In this document: piece after piece, positions 61,193-64,000 of the stretch
How positions within the stretch are numbered: position 1 is the stretch's first letter
Layout: each line of letters opens with the position of its first letter
Assembly (NCBI GenBank): GCA_003112755.1
Contig: BFBT01000001.1
Coordinates: 2,170,001 to 2,234,000, forward strand
Length of the DNA stretch: 64,000 nucleotides
Direction: 5' to 3'
Source of the DNA: Lawsonibacter asaccharolyticus
GTDB taxonomy: Bacteria; Bacillota; Clostridia; Oscillospirales; Oscillospiraceae
Notes under the pieces: model-generated
Seen by the model: only the letters and a program-made list of their open reading frames with translations
Database searches by the model: none
Told to the model about the DNA's origin: nothing
Program-made: the position numbers and the translations under genes

Positions 61193-62074
61193 TTATTCGT
61201 CTCCGTATCCCCGGTCGGCAATCACCGCACCGCTTTTGTCAAGACTGCGGGAAAATCGCTCATAGTCGCTTTGGATGATCCCCATGTACAGAAGATCTAC
61301 CACCGCCAGATCCGGGATACGTGAAAAGATGGCACTGCCATAGATGGACAGGGCGCGCCCTCCGGTGCTCAGGCACACATCGGCGTATTTCCCCAGCAGG
61401 GGCTCTTTGGGACTGGTGATGGCAATGGTGCCTGCCCCGGCCTTTCGTGCCTGTTTAAGCGCCTTAACAGTATCAATGGAGCACCCGGAATGGGACACTG
61501 CAACCGCCACATCTGCTACTCCCAGATGGGCGGCAGAGATCTGCTGGAGATAGGTGTCGGTGTGCATCCGGCAGTTGAGGCCCAGATAGGTAAGTTTTGT
61601 GAGCAGATCGCTGGCGGGTGTGACGGAGTTTTCCACCCCATAGATGTCAATGGTCCGGGCTGTAGCCAGCATTCGAACTGCTCGGCTCAGGGCATCGGCG
61701 GAGAGGAATTTCAGCGCGTCCTCCAACAGTCTCCCCGCAATACGCGTCTCCTTGAGGGGAAGGTCCTCCAGGCGGTCCCAGGGCTTGAGGTCAAAGTCAC
61801 CCAGGTGGTCAAAGTAGGGGCTCTTTGGAGATTTTCCACTCCGATCCCGCAGCAGGCAGTATTTGAAACTCCGGTAGCCGTCAAAGCCAAGCGCCTGCAC
61901 AAACCGGACCACCGTTGGCTGGCTTACCTGTACTTGATCTGCCAGTTCTGCGATGGTGCACCGGGTGCACTTCTCCGGATCAGCCAGCACCTGGTCTGCC
62001 ACCCGCTGCTCCGAGGGGCGCAGGGTAGCATAAGCGCTTTTCACTCGGTCTAAAACCTGTATGTCATGTTGCAT
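61193..62074 (-). CDS. RpiR-family transcriptional regulator (candidate phosphonate regulator)
   Basis: A 293-residue regulator with the RpiR HTH (LRPSEQRVADQVLADPEKCT, IAELADQVQVSQPTVVRFVQ) and a C-terminal SIS domain (DVAVAVSHSGCSIDTVKALK) that binds a phosphosugar- or phosphonate-like ligand. It lies immediately upstream of the phosphonate operon, same strand but separated by a terminator. The TTTGTAATAAA motif occurs upstream of both, so it probably controls both. Confidence 0.85.
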   Translation of the reverse strand: MQHDIQVLDRVKSAYATLRPSEQRVADQVLADPEKCTRCTIAELADQVQVSQPTVVRFVQALGFDGYRSFKYCLLRDRSGKSPKSPYFDHLGDFDLKPWDRLEDLPLKETRIAGRLLEDALKFLSADALSRAVRMLATARTIDIYGVENSVTPASDLLTKLTYLGLNCRMHTDTYLQQISAAHLGVADVAVAVSHSGCSIDTVKALKQARKAGAGTIAITSPKEPLLGKYADVCLSTGGRALSIYGSAIFSRIPDLAVVDLLYMGIIQSDYERFSRSLDKSGAVIADRGYGDE

Positions 62075-62089
62075 TTTTCTGCTCCTCGC

Positions 62090-62165
62090 TTTGTAATAAA
62101 TTTACATGGTCCAAGTTTTTTAAGTGCGTGTTATTACAAAATATTAGTGGTCCATTTGTAATAAA
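62090..62165. promoter_or_regulatory. Three TTTGTAATAAA motifs upstream of the RpiR gene
   Basis: TTTGTAATAAA at 62090-62100 and 62155-62165, and its reverse TTATTACAAA at 62131-62140. A fourth copy is upstream of the phosphonate operon (61114-61124). Likely operator of the RpiR protein. Confidence 0.65.
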
Positions 62166-62813
62166 TACTGAATTTTTTTGATGCGGATCACAGCTGATTA
62201 CCGTGGTCGTCTACTCTGTCAATGATGCGGGCAAGGCGTGCACCTTTTGCAACCGCACCCAATAAAAGGTACACGCTTCCCCGCAGTAATGATGGACAGC
62301 AGACCGGAGGAAAGATTGGGCGGCAGATAGATGTACTGTTTGAACCATTTCCTTCCCAGCGCCCTAATCTTTGTATTGTGTTCTGAGGCTCGGCCCAATC
62401 TGGGCCGAGCCTCAGAGGGCATTTTCGACAGAATACAGCGGGAGCACACCGCCAGACTTCCAGGAAATTCTGGTTTTGCCAGGCAAGTTTCAACAGCGTG
62501 ACCATCAGTTGAAACCTGGCTGTGGTGAGGCTGCTGAAATGCAGCATCATGGCGATGGCCTTTCCATCACCCGCAGGCTTTTCGCGCACAAGCTCAGCTT
62601 GTTTTTCTCCTTAATGCTTCTTTTATGACCGGGCCAGAAACATATCGTATATCAGCAAAGCTTTTTCAGCTACCGCACTGCGGTAAATTCTTTGTAAAAT
62701 ATATCGAAATATTTAAAGGAAGGCTCTCTTCCTGATATCCATTTGCAATGATGCAGTAAGAACTGTAGCAAAAGGACATTGCGCCTGCCTCAAGGAAGGC
62801 AGATACCCGCTGG
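62166..62813. other. Non-coding region with a perfect 16-bp inverted repeat
   Basis: About 650 bp with short open frames only and no recognised protein. TCTGAGGCTCGGCCCA (62382-62397) and TGGGCCGAGCCTCAGA (62401-62416) form a perfect hairpin with a 3-nt loop and no T run. The remainder looks like decayed sequence adjoining an integrase remnant. Confidence 0.45.
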
Positions 62814-63074
62814 ATGCTCCCTGTGTTCTTTGTGGAACGAATCAGCGGCCTGCGGAAAGGCGAACTGGCCGCCCTGCTCTGGAGCAATCTGGAGGTGGAG
62901 CGCAAAGCACTGTTGGTATCCAAGTGGGTCGTCCAGGGCGGAGGGATCAAGGTGACTCGGCCCAAGACAGCGACCTATGCCCGAAAAATCTCCATCCCCC
63001 AAGAAGCGGTGGATTTGCTGGTGCAGGAGCAGGCGGCGGAGAAGATGGGGAGTTTTATGACGCATGTCATGTGA
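62814..63074 (+). pseudogene. Tyrosine integrase fragment
   Basis: Reads RISGLRKGELAALLWSNLEV, then VTRPKTATYARKISIPQEAV, the central part of a phage/ICE tyrosine integrase with its first catalytic Arg. The N-terminus and the His/Arg/Tyr half are missing. It lies 140 bp from tRNA-Thr, a common integration target, so it is probably what remains of an element once inserted there. Confidence 0.7.
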
Positions 63075-63080
63075 GCACAG

Positions 63081-63126
63081 GAAAAGCACCGGAGAAAAGG
63101 CAAATCCCTTTTCTCCAGTGCTTTCC
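63081..63126. terminator. Hairpin after the integrase fragment
   Basis: AAAGCACCGGAGAAAAGG pairs with CCTTTTCTCCAGTGCTTT apart from one mismatch. Confidence 0.5.
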
Positions 63127-63180
63127 GCTTCTTTCAGCTTGTGGGCCAAGGCCCTGATGTATCCCGCAAAAGGGCGCAAA

Positions 63181-63214
63181 AACACCCCGCAAACGAGTAT
63201 GTTTGCGGGGTGTT
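63181..63214 (-). terminator. tRNA-Thr terminator
   Basis: AACACCCCGCAAAC (63181-63194) and GTTTGCGGGGTGTT (63201-63214); the minus strand continues with TTTGCG. Confidence 0.85.
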
Positions 63215-63215
63215 T

Positions 63216-63291
63216 TGGAGCTGGAAACGTGACTTGAACACGCGACCTGCTGATTACGAATCAGCTGCTCTACCGACTGAGCTATTCCAGC
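63216..63291 (-). tRNA. tRNA-Thr (anticodon CGT)
   Basis: Minus-strand acceptor GCTGGAA/TTCCAGC, anticodon loop TTCGTAA, T-loop TTCAAGTC, encoded CCA. Confidence 0.96.
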
Positions 63292-63615
63292 GTATCAGAA
63301 ACGTCTGGGCCCTGTCTGGGATGACTGGCTCTGGAAGCGGGCAGACGGCGCACACGGAATAAAACATAATTTTGCTGCGCTGAGATATGTGCTTAAATAT
63401 TATACGCAGAAAACCGGAGTGCGTCAAGAGGAAAACGCTGATTTGTCTAAACTGTCTGATTTCGAAAATAGCAGCCGCAGTTTTTTCTCGCCGCACCGCG
63501 CCCCGTTCCCCGGGATTTTAACAGAAAACAAATATTCAAACGGCAAAAAATGTAGTATGATAGGGGCGGAAGAAGCGAGACAATTGCAAGGAAACAGGGA
63601 AAGAGGTAACAGTTA

Positions 63616-64000
63616 TGCCTGAATTGAGAAAGACAAAGATCATATGCACACTGGGGCCCTCTGTGGACGATGAGGAGACCCTGCGCCAGCTGATTCTGGC
63701 TGGCATGAACGCGGCAAGATTCAACTTTTCCCATGGCACGCACGAGTCCCAGCTGGCCACGCTGCAAAAGCTGAAGCGGGTGCGGGATGAGCTGGGGCGC
63801 CCGGTGGCCACGATTCTGGACACGAAGGGCCCGGAGATCCGCATCAAGGCCTTCCGGGACGGCCCGGTGAGCCTGGAACGGGGCGCCCCCTTCATCCTGA
63901 CCACGGAAGAGGTAGAGGGCGATGCCGGACGGGTGTCAGTGACCTATCAGAACCTGGCAAACGAAGTGGAGCCCGGCTGTCACATCCTGGTGGACGACGG
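63616..64000 (+). CDS. pyk: Pyruvate kinase, N-terminal part (cut by window edge)
   Basis: 128 residues are visible: RKTKIICTLGPSVDDEETLR, GMNAARFNFSHGTHE with the substrate-binding Arg, TILDTKGPEIR, and the start of the B domain. It converts phosphoenolpyruvate and ADP to pyruvate and ATP. AAAGAGG precedes the ATG. It begins a new plus-strand unit divergent from tRNA-Thr; the split pfkA lies over 31 kb away. Confidence 0.95.

Overview
The window looks like a chromosomal segment of a high-GC, Gram-positive gut Clostridium, most likely in or near the Oscillospiraceae (Flavonifractor/Lawsonibacter-like). Support comes from an SRP RNA of the large Firmicutes type directly upstream of dnaX-ybaB, a YerC/YecD TrpR-like regulator, an S-layer-homology surface protein, BlaI/M56, RpiR and GntR regulators, sigma-A promoters with 16-18 bp spacers and GGAGG ribosome binding sites. 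Species is inference; no rRNA is present.

Layout. 1-2.2 kb: BlaI/M56 pair (cut by the left edge), an HD hydrolase and an MGMT-type protein. 2.6-5.5 kb: two radical SAM proteins and a TetR regulator. 5.7-11 kb: a small unknown protein, a divergent HTH regulator with a perfect palindromic operator, a possible short leader transcript and a 1259-residue TPR/DUF4261 protein. 11-14.6 kb: alcohol dehydrogenase, S-adenosylhomocysteinase and agmatinase-type ureohydrolase on the minus strand. 14.7-19.7 kb: rhomboid-like membrane protein, SRP RNA, dnaX, ybaB, MATE exporter. 19.8-20.3 kb: five tRNAs (Val, Asp, Phe, Gly, Cys). 20.4-26.9 kb: a graveyard of integrative/mobilizable element genes (relaxase-recombinase deletion junction, mobC genes, broken LysR, sortase B remnant). 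26.9-32.5 kb: a block whose ends cut pfkA into two pieces on opposite strands, enclosing a two-component system, a desuccinylase-like protein and a frameshifted GntR gene. 32.7-36.1 kb: trxA-trxB, hslO, a methyltransferase and yerC. 36.5-46 kb: a tyrosine recombinase, a 265-bp segment bounded by inverted repeats that carries an outward promoter, and a very large surface protein gene interrupted by an IS66 element. 46.2-51.5 kb: a redox/sulfur cluster (thioredoxin, rhodanese, CoA-disulfide reductase, ferredoxin, NapH-like protein, SDR, HMA-like protein) with a Crp/Fnr regulator. 52.4-55.6 kb: a small unknown gene, an IS3 element and another relaxase remnant. 55.6-62.1 kb: a 2-aminoethylphosphonate import and degradation operon with an RpiR regulator. 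62.2-64 kb: an integrase remnant, tRNA-Thr and the start of pyk.

The most notable points are (i) a putative phase-variable switch: tyrosine recombinase, inverted repeats and a promoter now pointing away from an SLH adhesin gene, that gene being also split by IS66 with a perfect 8-bp target duplication; (ii) three near-identical palindromes placed exactly 29 bp before three -10 boxes in the redox cluster, predicting class II activation by the local Crp/Fnr protein; and (iii) the split pfkA, restored to one gene by a single inversion of about 5.2 kb.
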